Counted from the first letter of the stretch, positions 1-8,822 are shown. The stretch: DNA of 64,000 nucleotides from Microbacterium sp. UFMG61 (GCF_015354505.1 NZ_JACAFP010000001.1:26040-90039); one strand, 5' to 3'. A program made the numbers and translations. The notes: a model not told the origin generated them from the sequence alone.

Positions 1-408
1 CTCATGCTGATCATCAACGGCTGCGGCTACTGGATGCTCGGCATCCTCTTCGTGCTCCGCGGCGCGCTGCAGGGGCTGGGGCACACGCTGGTGCCCACGG
101 TCACGGGCGTGATCGAGCTGGTGATGCGCGTGGGTGCCGCGGTGGTGCTCGGTGCGCTCATCGGCTTCGCGGGCGTCGCGCTCAGCAACCCGCTCGCCTG
201 GCTCGGCGCGATCGTGCTGCTCGTGCCCGCCTACATCCGGGCGCACCGCGCGCTCGGGGCCATGCCCGTCGAGCCGCTCGAGGCGACCGAGACCTCGGCC
301 ATCGCGATCGTCGGGCCCACCGACGGGTCGATGGTCGTCGACGCCGTGATCACCCAGTCGGTGCCGGTGGTACGCGGCTCGCGTTTCGCGTGGTTGAAGC
401 GCCGCTGA
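1..408 (+). CDS. MATE-family efflux transporter, C-terminal part
   Basis: The 5' end lies outside the window; about 135 C-terminal residues are present. The fragment has a helix with LRGALQGLGHTLVPT followed by GVIELVMRVGAA and a last hydrophobic segment (ANPLAW-like SNPLAWLGAIVLLVPA), the typical end of NorM/DinF-type MATE exporters, which move cationic compounds out of the cell using Na+ or H+ gradients. A polar tail of about 45 residues rich in Thr/Val follows the last membrane helix and ends with basic residues. The family assignment rests on the last third of the protein only; substrate cannot be told. Confidence 0.8.
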   Translation, partial: LMLIINGCGYWMLGILFVLRGALQGLGHTLVPTVTGVIELVMRVGAAVVLGALIGFAGVALSNPLAWLGAIVLLVPAYIRAHRALGAMPVEPLEATETSAIAIVGPTDGSMVVDAVITQSVPVVRGSRFAWLKRR

Positions 409-511
409 ACGACTCGTCACGGTTGGGGAACATCATCCTTCAGATGGATGCCGTGTCACCCGATACTTCGTAATCTTGGTGATGCGGAGATACCGCTGAC
501 GGGGGGTCGTC

Positions 512-958
512 ATGACGTCATCGAGGATGGCACACGAGTTGGCAGCATTCCTGGTTCCACTGGGAATCATCGGAGCCGCAGTCGCCGTGCTGTGCGCGGT
601 CATCGCGGGCATCGCGATCGCACGGGGTGCCGGAGGCCTCGCGGGGGGAGCGGTGGGTCTGTGGATCCCCGCCACCGTGCTGAGCCTGACCGCATCGTTC
701 GCGCACGAGTGGACTCCGCTCATCGTGGCGGGTGCCGCGCTGGTGGGCATGCTCGTGGTCGGCACCGTACTGCGGGTGATCATCGGTTCCGCCGCATCGC
801 GTGCGGCTCTGCATCCGGCGACGGCAGCGGCGGAGATCACGCCGATCTCCACAGCGTCGAGTGCCGTGTCGACGGCGACGTCTCACGCGCCCGCGACCGT
901 CACGCCCCGTGTCGCAGCGTCGACGAGCACCGGCAGCGTGCCGGCGCTCGCGAGCTGA
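512..958 (+). CDS. Small membrane protein of unknown function
   Basis: A 148-residue protein with about three hydrophobic segments (residues ~10-30, ~40-62, ~70-92) and an Ala/Thr/Ser-rich C-terminal tail of about 50 residues that looks disordered. The ATG follows a G-rich GGGGGTC ribosome-binding site. The arrangement resembles small actinobacterial DUF4190/DUF308-like membrane proteins, but no diagnostic motif is visible and I do not assign a function. It converges on the acyl-CoA synthetase gene with only about 10 bases between the stops. Confidence 0.6.
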   Translation: MTSSRMAHELAAFLVPLGIIGAAVAVLCAVIAGIAIARGAGGLAGGAVGLWIPATVLSLTASFAHEWTPLIVAGAALVGMLVVGTVLRVIIGSAASRAALHPATAAAEITPISTASSAVSTATSHAPATVTPRVAASTSTGSVPALAS

Positions 959-968
959 GACCGTCGAC

Positions 969-2678
969 TCAGCGGTAGTCGCGGTCCCGGTGCTGCCCGG
1001 CGTCATCGCCTGATGCCACCCGCGCGGACTCTCGCGCGCGCAGCTCGACACGACGGATCTTGCCCGAGATGGTCTTCGGCAGCTCGGGAACGAACTCGAT
1101 GAGGCGCACCCAGAGGTGCGACGACAGTCGGTCGTGCGCGTACGCGAAGATCGACCGCGCCGCCTCGGATTCGGCCTCGGCAGCGTCCGGCCGCAGGCAC
1201 ACGTACGCCTTCGGCACCGCGAGGCGCGTCGGGTCGGGACTCGGGATCACCGCCGCCTCGATCACGAACTCGTGCTCGAGAAGCACCGATTCGAGCTCGA
1301 ACGGGGAGATCTTGTAGTCGGATGCCTTGAAGACGTCATCCGCCCGGCCGATGTAGGTGAGGTAGCCCTCGTCGTCTCGCACCGCGATGTCGCCGGTGTG
1401 GTGGTAGCCGCCCACCCGCGACTCGGCGGTCTTCTCGGGGTCGTCGTAGTACCCGGCCATGAGGCCGACCGGCGGCTGCGCGAGGTCGAGTGCGATCTCT
1501 CCCTCGGCATCCGCGACCTCGCCCGTGGCGGGGTCGAGCAGCACGACCGGGTAGCCCGGCAGCGGGCGGCCCATCGAACCGACCTTGACCGTCTGCCCGG
1601 GGGAGTTGCCGATGCAGGCCGTCATCTCGGTCTGCCCGAATCCGTCGCGGATCGTGCCGCCCCAGGCGTCGCGCACGCGGTCGATGACCTCGGGGTTCAG
1701 CGGCTCGCCCGCGCCGACGAGCTCGCGCGGCGGGTGGGTCAGTCGACCCAGATCCGCCTGGATCAGCATCCGCCACACCGTCGGCGGGGCGCAGAACGTC
1801 GAGACGTGATGCGTGTCCATGACCTGCATGAGGGTGTTCGCATCGAAGCGGTCGTAGTTGTAGACGAAGACGGTCGCCTCGGCGAGGAACGGGGAGTAGA
1901 AGCTCGACCAGGCGTGCTTCGCCCACCCCGGCGACGAGATGTTCAGGTGCACGTCATCAGGACGAACACCCAGCCACCACATGGTCGAGAGGTGCCCGAT
2001 CGGGTACGACACGTGCGTGTGCTGCACGAGCTTGGGGCGATTGGTCGTGCCGCTCGTGAAGTACAGCAATGCGGTGTCGTCGGCGGGTGTCGGAGCATCC
2101 GGCTCGAACGCGGTCGGTGCGCTCGATGACTCGTCGAAGCGGCTCCAGCCCGAGGGGATGCCGTCGCCCACGCCGATGCGCAGCACGTCGGCGTCGATGT
2201 CGGCGATGCGCTCGGCCAGGCCGCCGGTCGTCACGATCGCGCGAGCCCTGCCGTGGTCGACGCGGTAGGCGAGGTCAGATGCCGAGAGCAGCGTCGAGGT
2301 GGGGATCGACACCGCGCCGATCTTGGTGATCGCGAGCATCACCTCCCACAGCTCGATCGTGTTGCCGAGCATCACGATCAGGTGGTCGCCGCGTCGGATT
2401 CCGAGCGAGGTGAGCCAGGCGGCGACCTGGTCGGAACGCGCGGAGAGCTGACCGTACGACCACGACTCGAGGCTGAGATCGGCGGACACGATCTGCACGG
2501 CAGGGCGGTCCGGCGTCTCGCCGGCGATCACGTCGAACCACTCGAGTGCGAAGTTGAACTCGGCGGGCTTCGGCCAGGAGAATCCATCGCGTGCCGCGGC
2601 GTAGTCGGTGGCGTTCGCGAAGAGGAAATCGCGCATCTCGCGGATCGCGGTGGTGGCTGCGGTGGCGGTGCGACTCAT
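969..2678 (-). CDS. AMP-forming acyl-CoA synthetase (ACSM/Acs-like)
   Basis: A 569-residue member of the ANL adenylate-forming superfamily that activates a carboxylic acid with ATP and transfers it to CoA. The AMP-binding signature LLYFTSGTTNRPKLVQH lies near residue 205, the hinge motif YHHTGDIAVRDDEGYLTYIGR-like block near 420, and the catalytic lysine motif PKTISGKIRR near 534. Length and the YFTSGTT variant fit medium-chain/short-branched acyl-CoA synthetases better than acetyl-CoA synthetase. The start was placed at 2678 because AGGGAG precedes it; an upstream extension to 2711 has no such site. A thioesterase gene lies upstream on the same strand, so acyl-CoA turnover is a shared theme. 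Substrate is not predictable from the sequence. Confidence 0.88.
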   Translation of the reverse strand: MSRTATAATTAIREMRDFLFANATDYAAARDGFSWPKPAEFNFALEWFDVIAGETPDRPAVQIVSADLSLESWSYGQLSARSDQVAAWLTSLGIRRGDHLIVMLGNTIELWEVMLAITKIGAVSIPTSTLLSASDLAYRVDHGRARAIVTTGGLAERIADIDADVLRIGVGDGIPSGWSRFDESSSAPTAFEPDAPTPADDTALLYFTSGTTNRPKLVQHTHVSYPIGHLSTMWWLGVRPDDVHLNISSPGWAKHAWSSFYSPFLAEATVFVYNYDRFDANTLMQVMDTHHVSTFCAPPTVWRMLIQADLGRLTHPPRELVGAGEPLNPEVIDRVRDAWGGTIRDGFGQTEMTACIGNSPGQTVKVGSMGRPLPGYPVVLLDPATGEVADAEGEIALDLAQPPVGLMAGYYDDPEKTAESRVGGYHHTGDIAVRDDEGYLTYIGRADDVFKASDYKISPFELESVLLEHEFVIEAAVIPSPDPTRLAVPKAYVCLRPDAAEAESEAARSIFAYAHDRLSSHLWVRLIEFVPELPKTISGKIRRVELRARESARVASGDDAGQHRDRDYR

Positions 2679-2848
2679 TCGGGGCTCCCTTGCTCGGCGG
2701 ACGCACTCCATCCTCGCACCGGGTGCGGGCGCCTGGCCCCGCGCGCTCCGAAGGACTTGTCACGCATCGAAGGACGTGATCCGGCGTGCGCTCCTTCGCT
2801 GCGCGAGTTCTCCTTCCGAACGGGGCGCCGAGATGTCCGCAGGCCGAC

Positions 2849-3316
2849 CTACGGCAGGCGGATGGTCCCCGTCGCGATGCGCTCGGTCGGCATCCGGTCG
2901 CGGTTGTAGGTGATCTCGTTGTAGCCGTGCGGGGTGGGGACGCCGTCTTCGTCGAGGCTGACGAACACGATCTTGTCGATCGTGAGGATGCGCTTGCGCG
3001 TGATCATGTTGCGGGCGACGGCGCGCATCGTGAGCGACGTGCGCCCGAAGTGGGTCGCCTGCAGGCCGATCTCGATCAGATCGCCCTGCACGGCCGACGC
3101 CTCGAAGTTGATCTCCGAAATGTGCTTGGTCACCGCGCGGTAGTTGCCCAGCTGCACGATCGCGTAGATCGCCGCCTCCTCGTCGATCCACTTCAGCAGG
3201 CTGCCGCCGAACAGCGAGCCGTTCGCGTTCAGGTCTTCCGGCCGCACCCACTTGCGGGTGCGGAAGTTGATGCCGTCTTCGGACCACTGCCACTCGGGTG
3301 TCTTCTGCTTCGCCAT
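2849..3316 (-). CDS. Hotdog-fold acyl-CoA thioesterase (YciA/acyl-CoA hydrolase type)
   Basis: A 155-residue single hotdog protein. The core has LNANGSLFGGSLLKWIDEEAA, where the Asn and Asp/Glu cluster matches the acyl-CoA hydrolase (cytosolic long-chain thioesterase/YciA) active site, followed by the beta strands INFEASAVQGDLIEIG and TSLTMRAVARN. These enzymes hydrolyse acyl-CoA to free acid and CoA in the cytoplasm, usually as trimers of dimers. It is transcribed in the same direction as the acyl-CoA synthetase, about 170 bases upstream of it. A stem-loop (3396-3455) separates it from the lrp-like gene upstream. Confidence 0.85.
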   Translation of the reverse strand: MAKQKTPEWQWSEDGINFRTRKWVRPEDLNANGSLFGGSLLKWIDEEAAIYAIVQLGNYRAVTKHISEINFEASAVQGDLIEIGLQATHFGRTSLTMRAVARNMITRKRILTIDKIVFVSLDEDGVPTPHGYNEITYNRDRMPTERIATGTIRLP

Positions 3317-3395
3317 GCCTCGAGGGTAGAAGCGTCATGAGTCGGCGGTGTTACGGGTGCACATCCGTGCACGTCGATTTCGAGGCACTGCGAGG

Positions 3396-3455
3396 TCAGA
3401 AAGGCACCCAGTTCGGCCCGCGCGGGGGCTCTTTCGACCCCGGGTGCTTTTCTGA
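3396..3455 (-). terminator. Stem-loop between lrp-like gene and thioesterase gene
   Basis: The arms TCAGAAAGGCACCC (3396-3409) and GGGTGCTTTTCTGA (3442-3455) pair over 14 bases with one mismatch, enclosing a GC-rich loop. It sits about 50 bases past the stop of the lrp-like gene on the minus strand and runs into TTTC, so it is a plausible terminator for that gene. Confidence 0.5.
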
Positions 3456-3502
3456 ACCCGCGTACGACATCATCGGGGCACCACCAGAGCATCACCGGAG
3501 CA

Positions 3503-3958
3503 TCAGCCCAGCGGTAGGGCACCGTCGTCGACGACCTTGCGCATCACGAGCGTCGAGCTGACCCGCTGCACGCCGGGGAGAGCGGTGAGCTGCTCGTCGT
3601 ACAGACGCTGGAAGTGCTCGAGGTCTGCGGCGACGACGCGCAGCAGGTAGTCGGGGTCGCCGAACAGGCGGTGCGCCAGGGTGATGTTCGGGATGCGGGT
3701 CACGGCCTCCTCGAACGGGATGATCGAGTCGCGGTTCGCCTCTTTCATCGTGACGAAGACGAGGGTCTCGAATCCCAGCCCGAGGGCCTGGGCAGACAGG
3801 GTCGCGTGGTAGCCGGTGATGACTCCGGAGCGCTCCAGCTCGCGCAGTCGGCGGTGACAGGGAGACACGCTGAGCTGCACGCGCTCGGCGAGCTCGGTGA
3901 TGCTCAGGCGCCCATCACGCTGCAGCTCGGCAAGAATCTTCCGGTCGATCGCATCCAT
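3503..3958 (-). CDS. Lrp/AsnC-family transcriptional regulator
   Basis: A 151-residue Lrp/AsnC regulator. It opens with MDAIDRKILAELQRDGRLS, the hallmark N-terminus, with a winged HTH (LAERVQLSVSPCHRRLRELE) at residues ~22-42 and an RAM ligand-binding domain after residue 65 (LFGDPDYLLRVVAADLEHF). The start at 3958 was chosen from this conserved N-terminus. It is divergent from a LysE-type exporter whose start is 113 bases away; the pair resembles amino-acid exporter plus its Lrp-type activator, so it probably senses an amino acid and controls that exporter. Confidence 0.9.
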   Translation of the reverse strand: MDAIDRKILAELQRDGRLSITELAERVQLSVSPCHRRLRELERSGVITGYHATLSAQALGLGFETLVFVTMKEANRDSIIPFEEAVTRIPNITLAHRLFGDPDYLLRVVAADLEHFQRLYDEQLTALPGVQRVSSTLVMRKVVDDGALPLG

Positions 3959-4070
3959 GAAGAAGATTCTTGCGCAGAACGGCTCCGACCGTGCAAACAA
4001 CGCAAACACCTTCCGCCGCTTCCTTCCTAGAGTTGCCCTCGCACCGCAGGACCGACGAAAGAGAACAGCC

Positions 4071-4685
4071 ATGGCACCCACCGCGATCACCGCCTTCTGG
4101 GGTGTCTCGATGCTGTTCGTCGTCACCCCCGGGGCCGACTGGGCGTTCGCGATCTCGGCAGGGTTGCGCCGTCGAGCAGCTCCCGCAGTGCTGGGGATGC
4201 TGTCGGGCCACGTGCTCGCCGTGCTCATCGTCGCCGCGGGCGTCGGAGCGCTCGTCGCCCGGTACCCGCTCGCCCTCACCGTGCTGACGGTGGCCGGGGC
4301 GCTCTACCTGGTGTGGCTCGGCATCGGCACCCTCCGCACGCCCGCCGTCGTCCGCGAGGGCGCGGAACTCGTCGAGGCATCGCCGGGACGATGGATGCTC
4401 AAGGGGTTGGGCATCAGCGGATTGAACCCGAAGGTGACCCTGCTGTTCCTCGCGATCCTCCCGCAGTTCACCGCGGCCGACTCGTCCGTGCCGCTCGGGG
4501 TGCAGATCGTGGTGCTCGGCGCCGTGCACCTGGTGGGCTGCGCGGCGGTGTACTTCGCGGTCGGTTTCGGCGCCGGCGCCGTTCTCGGTGCCCGTCCCGC
4601 GGCCGCGCGCGCGGTGAGCATCGTCTCGGGCGTGGCCATGATCGTGATCGGCATGGTCCTGCTCGTCGGACAGCTCGTGCGATGA
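4071..4685 (+). CDS. LysE/RhtB-family amino-acid exporter
   Basis: A 204-residue integral membrane protein with five to six hydrophobic segments. The N-terminal FWGVSMLFVVTPGADWAFAISAGL is the LysE/RhtB signature (P-G-x-[DN]) and GLNPKVTLLFLAILPQF matches the second conserved block. These proteins export basic or neutral amino acids. The preceding sequence GAAAGAGAACAGCC supplies a weak ribosome-binding site. The stop overlaps the start of the next gene (ATGA), so the two are probably translated together, and the divergent Lrp-type regulator is its likely controller. Confidence 0.88.
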   Translation: MAPTAITAFWGVSMLFVVTPGADWAFAISAGLRRRAAPAVLGMLSGHVLAVLIVAAGVGALVARYPLALTVLTVAGALYLVWLGIGTLRTPAVVREGAELVEASPGRWMLKGLGISGLNPKVTLLFLAILPQFTAADSSVPLGVQIVVLGAVHLVGCAAVYFAVGFGAGAVLGARPAAARAVSIVSGVAMIVIGMVLLVGQLVR

Positions 4686-5491
4686 CGACGTTCTACGATC
4701 CGAGGGTGACCGCATACTTCGAGCGCCTCTCCGACACCGCCTTCCGCGCCACGGAGGCCGTGCAGGGAGCCTGGAACACGTCCGAGCAGCACATCGCGCC
4801 GACCATCGGACTGCTGGCGCACCTCGTCGAGGTGCACCGCGATGCGCGGCGCGACGACGCGCTGGTCCTGGCCCGCGTCTCGTACGACATCCTCGGGGTG
4901 CTCCCGATCGATGTGGTCGATGTCGAGATCCGTGTGCTCCGACCGGGGCGCACGATCGAGCTCGTCGAGGCGACGCTGAGTCACGCCTCAAGGCCCGCGG
5001 TGATCCTCCGAGCCTGGCTGATGCAGACCGCCGACACGGCATCGATCGAAGGCGGCGCGCTGCCCGTGATGCCGCCCCTCGACGCGCACGCCGACTGGCA
5101 GGCGGGTGCGGTGTGGCCCGGCGCATTCGTGCGCTCGGGTGACTTCCGCCACCGCGAGGACGAGCCGGGTCGCGCCTCCGCGTGGGTGCGCCCCCATCAC
5201 CCGCTGCTCGCCGATGAGCGGGTCAGCCCGACGGCACGCGCCCTCGGCGTCGTCGACCTCGCCAACGGCATGACTCCGCGAGTGCCGATCGGCTCGGCTT
5301 TCTTCCCTAACGTCGACCTCACCGCCCATCTGTTCCGCGAACCCGACGACGGATGGATCGGCCTCGACACGACCGTGACGTTCGGCGCCAACGGGGTCGG
5401 AATCACGCACTCCGTGCTCAACGACGCCTCGGGCCCGTTCGGCACGTCGGTGCAGAGCCTGACCGTGCGACCGGTCGCACTGCGGGACTGA
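4682..5491 (+). CDS. TesB-like thioesterase-family protein
   Basis: A 269-residue protein with two hotdog-like halves: an N-terminal half (AFRATEAVQGAWNTSEQHIAP, ARVSYDILGVLPID, RPGRTIELVEATL) and a C-terminal half ending in VTFGANGVGITHSVLNDASG. The layout matches the actinobacterial thioesterase-family (Acyl-CoA thioesterase II-like) proteins. It presumably hydrolyses an acyl-CoA. The start overlaps the LysE-family stop by four bases (ATGA), so translation is coupled. Substrate is unknown, and the linkage to an exporter does not by itself explain the role. Confidence 0.75.
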   Translation: MTTFYDPRVTAYFERLSDTAFRATEAVQGAWNTSEQHIAPTIGLLAHLVEVHRDARRDDALVLARVSYDILGVLPIDVVDVEIRVLRPGRTIELVEATLSHASRPAVILRAWLMQTADTASIEGGALPVMPPLDAHADWQAGAVWPGAFVRSGDFRHREDEPGRASAWVRPHHPLLADERVSPTARALGVVDLANGMTPRVPIGSAFFPNVDLTAHLFREPDDGWIGLDTTVTFGANGVGITHSVLNDASGPFGTSVQSLTVRPVALRD

Positions 5492-5500
5492 GCGCAGTCG

Positions 5501-6400
5501 TCAGGCCTCGGCGCGATCCGACACCGCGGAGTCGGTGCCGGAAGACGCGGATGCCGCAGCATCCGTCGCCGCCCAGCTCGCGAGCATCCGCAGCTTCTCC
5601 TCGGACGCTGACCCCGGCTCCGCCGTGTAGGTCGACATCTGAAGCCCGGGGTCGGCCGGCAGCTCGAACGCCTCGTAGGTGAGTTCCATCTCGCCGACGA
5701 CGGGGTGGTTGATGCGCTTGACCCCGCTGCGGTGGAAGCGCACGTTGTGCGCGGCCCACAGGGTGCGGAAGCGCTCGCTCCGGGTCGACAGCTCGCCCAC
5801 GAGATCGGTGAGCGTGCGGTCGAACGGGTTGCGCCCGGCCTCGCCGCGCATCGCGGCGACGAGCTCCTGGGTGTTGCGCTCCCACTCCGGGTAGAACTCC
5901 TGCGCCGCCGGATCGAGAAAGGCGAAGCGGGCGCTGTTGGGAACCGGAGTCGTGAACAGCGGGGCGTAGAGCGCGCGGCCCAACGCGTTCGCGGCGAGAT
6001 AGTCGAAGTAGTTGTTCCGCACGATCGCGGGCGCCTCGGTCATCGCGTCGAGCAGGCGCAGGATGCTGGGCCGCAGCGTCTCGACCTTCTTGCGCGGCTT
6101 GCGGGCGACCGGTGACGCGTTGGCCGTGCGGGCGAGGTCGAACAGATGCGCCGTCTCGGCTTCGTCGAGCTGCAGGGCGCGGGCGAGTGAGTCGAGCACG
6201 CTGTCGGAGACTCCGGACAGGTCACCGCGCTCGAGTCGGGTGTAGTAGTCGACGCTGACGCCGGCGAGCAGCGACACCTCTTCGCGCCGGAGCCCCGGAA
6301 CGCGGCGGTTGCCGCCGTATGCGGGCAGGCCTGCCTGATCGGGGGTGATGCGGTCGCGCCTCGACGAGAGGAATTCGCGCACCTCGTTGCGGGTGTCCAT
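5501..6400 (-). CDS. XRE-family regulator with MmyB-like ligand-binding domain
   Basis: A 299-residue regulator. The N-terminal HTH includes GLRREEVSLLAGVSVDYYTRLERGDLSGVSDSVLDSLARAL (residues ~33-75); the C-terminal ~200 residues (RPSILRLLDAMTEAPAIVRNNYFDYLAANALGRALY, then HNVRFHRSGVKRINHPVVGE) match the MmyB-like PAS-type ligand domain. Such actinobacterial repressors usually sit next to an oxidoreductase they control. Here the divergent neighbour is only a 15-codon stub of an aldo/keto reductase (6488-6535), so this regulator may have lost its local target. The start at 6400 gives the standard MDTRNEVREFL beginning. Confidence 0.87.
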   Translation of the reverse strand: MDTRNEVREFLSSRRDRITPDQAGLPAYGGNRRVPGLRREEVSLLAGVSVDYYTRLERGDLSGVSDSVLDSLARALQLDEAETAHLFDLARTANASPVARKPRKKVETLRPSILRLLDAMTEAPAIVRNNYFDYLAANALGRALYAPLFTTPVPNSARFAFLDPAAQEFYPEWERNTQELVAAMRGEAGRNPFDRTLTDLVGELSTRSERFRTLWAAHNVRFHRSGVKRINHPVVGEMELTYEAFELPADPGLQMSTYTAEPGSASEEKLRMLASWAATDAAASASSGTDSAVSDRAEA

Positions 6401-6487
6401 GACTTCGACGGTACGCCCCCGCGCGGCACGAAGGGAGGTACTGGTGGACTCTCCCTCAGCGTGGATCATTCCGCGCACAGTGGAGGC

Positions 6488-6535
6488 ATGACCATGAACA
6501 TCACACTCAACAACGGCATCGAGATCCCCGCCTGA
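6488..6535 (+). pseudogene. 5' stub of an aldo/keto reductase gene
   Basis: A start codon with a good ribosome-binding site (GTGGAGGC) begins a 15-codon reading frame MTMNITLNNGIEIPA followed at once by TGA. This is the canonical N-terminus of DkgA/YvgN-type aldo/keto reductases, which continue with LGFGVFQ. The rest of the gene is absent: the next two bases lead directly into the stop codon of the marR-like gene on the other strand. It looks like the remnant of a deletion. A genuine 15-residue peptide is the less likely alternative. Confidence 0.7.
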
Positions 6536-6536
6536 G

Positions 6537-7010
6537 CTAGAGAGCCGCGGTCACACCCGGGAGCAGCTTGGCCGCGATCGCGCCGAGCTGCTCCCGCTCG
6601 GCGTCGGTGAGCGGATCGAAGATCAGTTCACGGATCTGTGCGACGTGCACGGGGGCCGCCCCGCGCAGCAGCTCGCGGCCGGCATCCGTCAGCGCGGCTG
6701 TCAGCGTGCGCTTGTCGCTGCTGCACGAGGTGCGGGCGACCCAGCCGCGCTCCTCGAGAGAGTCGATCGCGTGACTGAGCCTCGAGCGGCTGAGCCCGGC
6801 GATCTGCGCGAGCTCGGTCATCGGGATCGGTCGGTCGTCCTGCCCGGCCAGCGAGACGAGGATCGCGTAGTGCGCGTGCTTGAGTCCGGTCTCGGCCTTC
6901 AGCGCGCGGTCGAGCACCTGCGGCAGCAGCTGCACGAAGCGGATGGTGGGCAGCCAGGTCTGCATCTCGGTGTCATCGAGCCGCCGGTCGTTCACCACCT
7001 GCGCGTTCAT
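6537..7010 (-). CDS. MarR-family transcriptional regulator
   Basis: A 157-residue MarR-type regulator with the winged-helix core IPMTELAQIAGLSRSRLSHAIDSLEERGWVARTSCSSDKRT, including the wing residues DKR, and flanking dimerisation helices. The start at 7010 overlaps the ribA stop as TGATG, so it is translationally coupled to ribA; a GTG one codon upstream is also possible. The coupling to a riboflavin-pathway enzyme is curious, but MarR members respond to many small phenolic or oxidant signals, and the signal here cannot be inferred. Its 3' end abuts the truncated aldo/keto reductase stub. Confidence 0.88.
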   Translation of the reverse strand: MNAQVVNDRRLDDTEMQTWLPTIRFVQLLPQVLDRALKAETGLKHAHYAILVSLAGQDDRPIPMTELAQIAGLSRSRLSHAIDSLEERGWVARTSCSSDKRTLTAALTDAGRELLRGAAPVHVAQIRELIFDPLTDAEREQLGAIAAKLLPGVTAAL

Positions 7011-7669
7011 CACGCGGCGGAGAGATCGAGCGTGTGCGAGGTGTGGTCGCGCTTGGCCTCGAGGTAGCGGTGGTTCGCGTCAGACAGGTGCACGCCGGTG
7101 CGCACCTGCTCGGTGACGCGGATGCCGAGGGATTCGAGCTGCGCCGCCTTGTCGGGGTTGTTGCTCAGCAGGCGGATGCTGTCGGCACCCACCGCCTGCA
7201 GCATCTGCGCCGCGACGGTGTAGTCGCGCTCGTCCTCGCCGCGCCCGAGCGCCACGTTCGCCTCATACGTGTCGAGGCCCGAATCCTGCAGCGCGTAAGC
7301 GTCGAGCTTGGCGTACAGGCCGATGCCGCGACCTTCCTGGCGCAGGTAGAGCAGGAATCCGCCCTCCTCGGCGATGCGCTCGACGGCTTCCCGCAGCTGC
7401 GGACCGCAGTCGCAGCGCTCGGATCCGAACACGTCACCGGTCAGGCATTCGCTGTGCGGGCGCACAAGCGGAGCATCCCCGCCGTCGGCCGCACGGTCGA
7501 GCGCGCCCTTCCAGTCGCCGAGGCCGAGCAGCAGGTGCTCGCGCCCGTCGATGAGGCCGTCGAACGTCACGACATCTGCGGCGGTGGAGAACCCGTCGGC
7601 GAAGCGCATCGGCACGCGAACGCGCGTGCGCTCGGTGGCGACCGGAACGACGGTTGAAGTTTCAATCAT
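7010..7669 (-). CDS. ribA: GTP cyclohydrolase II
   Basis: A 219-residue RibA that opens the imidazole ring of GTP to start riboflavin synthesis. The zinc site is visible in HSECLTGDVFGSERCDCG (three cysteines near residues 75-90) and the catalytic YLRQEGRGIGL follows near 105. The C-terminal NNPDKAAQLESLGIRV motif is also present. It is the monofunctional form without a RibB domain. The protein ends in a short tail and the stop overlaps the marR-like start. No FMN riboswitch is apparent in the 116-base gap that separates it from the divergent alcohol dehydrogenase, so it is probably an auxiliary copy outside the main rib operon. Confidence 0.95.
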   Translation of the reverse strand: MIETSTVVPVATERTRVRVPMRFADGFSTAADVVTFDGLIDGREHLLLGLGDWKGALDRAADGGDAPLVRPHSECLTGDVFGSERCDCGPQLREAVERIAEEGGFLLYLRQEGRGIGLYAKLDAYALQDSGLDTYEANVALGRGEDERDYTVAAQMLQAVGADSIRLLSNNPDKAAQLESLGIRVTEQVRTGVHLSDANHRYLEAKRDHTSHTLDLSAA

Positions 7670-7785
7670 GTGGGGTGAAACGCGGGCCGCCGGAGTCTAT
7701 TCCCGTGAAAGGAGTTTTATCAGAACCTCCCGAGCCGGCTCGATGAGGCGTTGACTGGAGTCACAAGACCGAAGGAGCACCACTC

Positions 7786-8805
7786 ATGCGTGGAGTAGTC
7801 ATGTACGCCCCCGGCGACGTTCGCGTCGAGGATCGCGAGAAGCCGACCATCACCCGTCCGACCGATGCCGTGATCCGGATCGCCGCGACCTGCATCTGCG
7901 GATCCGACCTCTGGCCCTACCGGGGCGCGAACGAGGTCGACCACGACCCGATGGGTCACGAATACGTCGGCATCGTCGAGGAGATCGGCGCCGAGGTGAA
8001 GACCGTTAAGGTCGGCGACTTCGTCGTCGGGTCGTTCATGGCCTCGGACAACACCTGCGAGATCTGCCAGGCCGGATACCAGTCGCGCTGCGTGCACGTC
8101 GTGCCGATGGGTCGCTACGGCACACAGGCCGAGTACTCGCTGATCCCGCACGCCGACGGCACGCTCGTGGCGACGCCGGGGCAGCCCGACGCCGATCTGA
8201 TCCCGTCGCTGCTCGCGGCATCCGACGTGCTGGGCACCGGCTGGTTCGCGGCCGTCGCCGCCGAAGTGGGCCCGGGCAAGACCGTGGCGGTCGTCGGTGA
8301 CGGGGCGGTGGGTCTGCTCGGCATTCTCGCCGCGCGTGAGCTCGGCGCCGAGCGGATCATCGCGATGAGCCGTCACGCCGACCGCCAGGCGCTCGCCCGC
8401 GAGTTCGGCGCGACCGACATCGTCGAGGAGCGCGGAGACGAGGGCGTGGCCCGCATCAAGGAGCTCACGAACGGGCTCGGCGCGCACTCGGTGATCGAGG
8501 CGGTCGGCACGCAGGAGTCGATGATGCAGGCGATCCGCGCGACCCGACCCGGCGGTCACGTCGGGTACGTCGGCGTCTCGCATGATGTCGCGCTGCCAGG
8601 TGAGGAGCTCTTCCTCTCGGGGGTGCACCTGCACGGCGGCCCGGCTCCGGTGCGCCGCTTCCTTCCCGAGCTGATCCAGCTCATCTGGGACCGCAAGATC
8701 GACCCCGGCACGGTGTTCGACCTCACGCTTCCGCTCGAGGAGGCCGCCGAGGGCTACCGCGCCATGGACGAGCGCCGCGCCACCAAGGTGCTGCTCACGG
8801 TGTGA
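7786..8805 (+). CDS. Zinc-dependent alcohol dehydrogenase (MDR family)
   Basis: A 339-residue medium-chain dehydrogenase/reductase. The catalytic zinc site has ATCICGSDLWPYRG and GHEYVGIVEEIG; the Rossmann motif VAVVGDGAVGLLGI is near residue 165. The structural-zinc loop NTCEICQAGYQSRC carries three rather than four cysteines, so the second zinc may be altered. It oxidises an alcohol or reduces an aldehyde with NAD(P). An AAGGAG site precedes the ATG. It is divergent from ribA with a 116-base gap and converges on an EamA transporter gene. Confidence 0.9.
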   Translation: MRGVVMYAPGDVRVEDREKPTITRPTDAVIRIAATCICGSDLWPYRGANEVDHDPMGHEYVGIVEEIGAEVKTVKVGDFVVGSFMASDNTCEICQAGYQSRCVHVVPMGRYGTQAEYSLIPHADGTLVATPGQPDADLIPSLLAASDVLGTGWFAAVAAEVGPGKTVAVVGDGAVGLLGILAARELGAERIIAMSRHADRQALAREFGATDIVEERGDEGVARIKELTNGLGAHSVIEAVGTQESMMQAIRATRPGGHVGYVGVSHDVALPGEELFLSGVHLHGGPAPVRRFLPELIQLIWDRKIDPGTVFDLTLPLEEAAEGYRAMDERRATKVLLTV

Positions 8806-8822
8806 GCCGGACCTCCGGGCCG

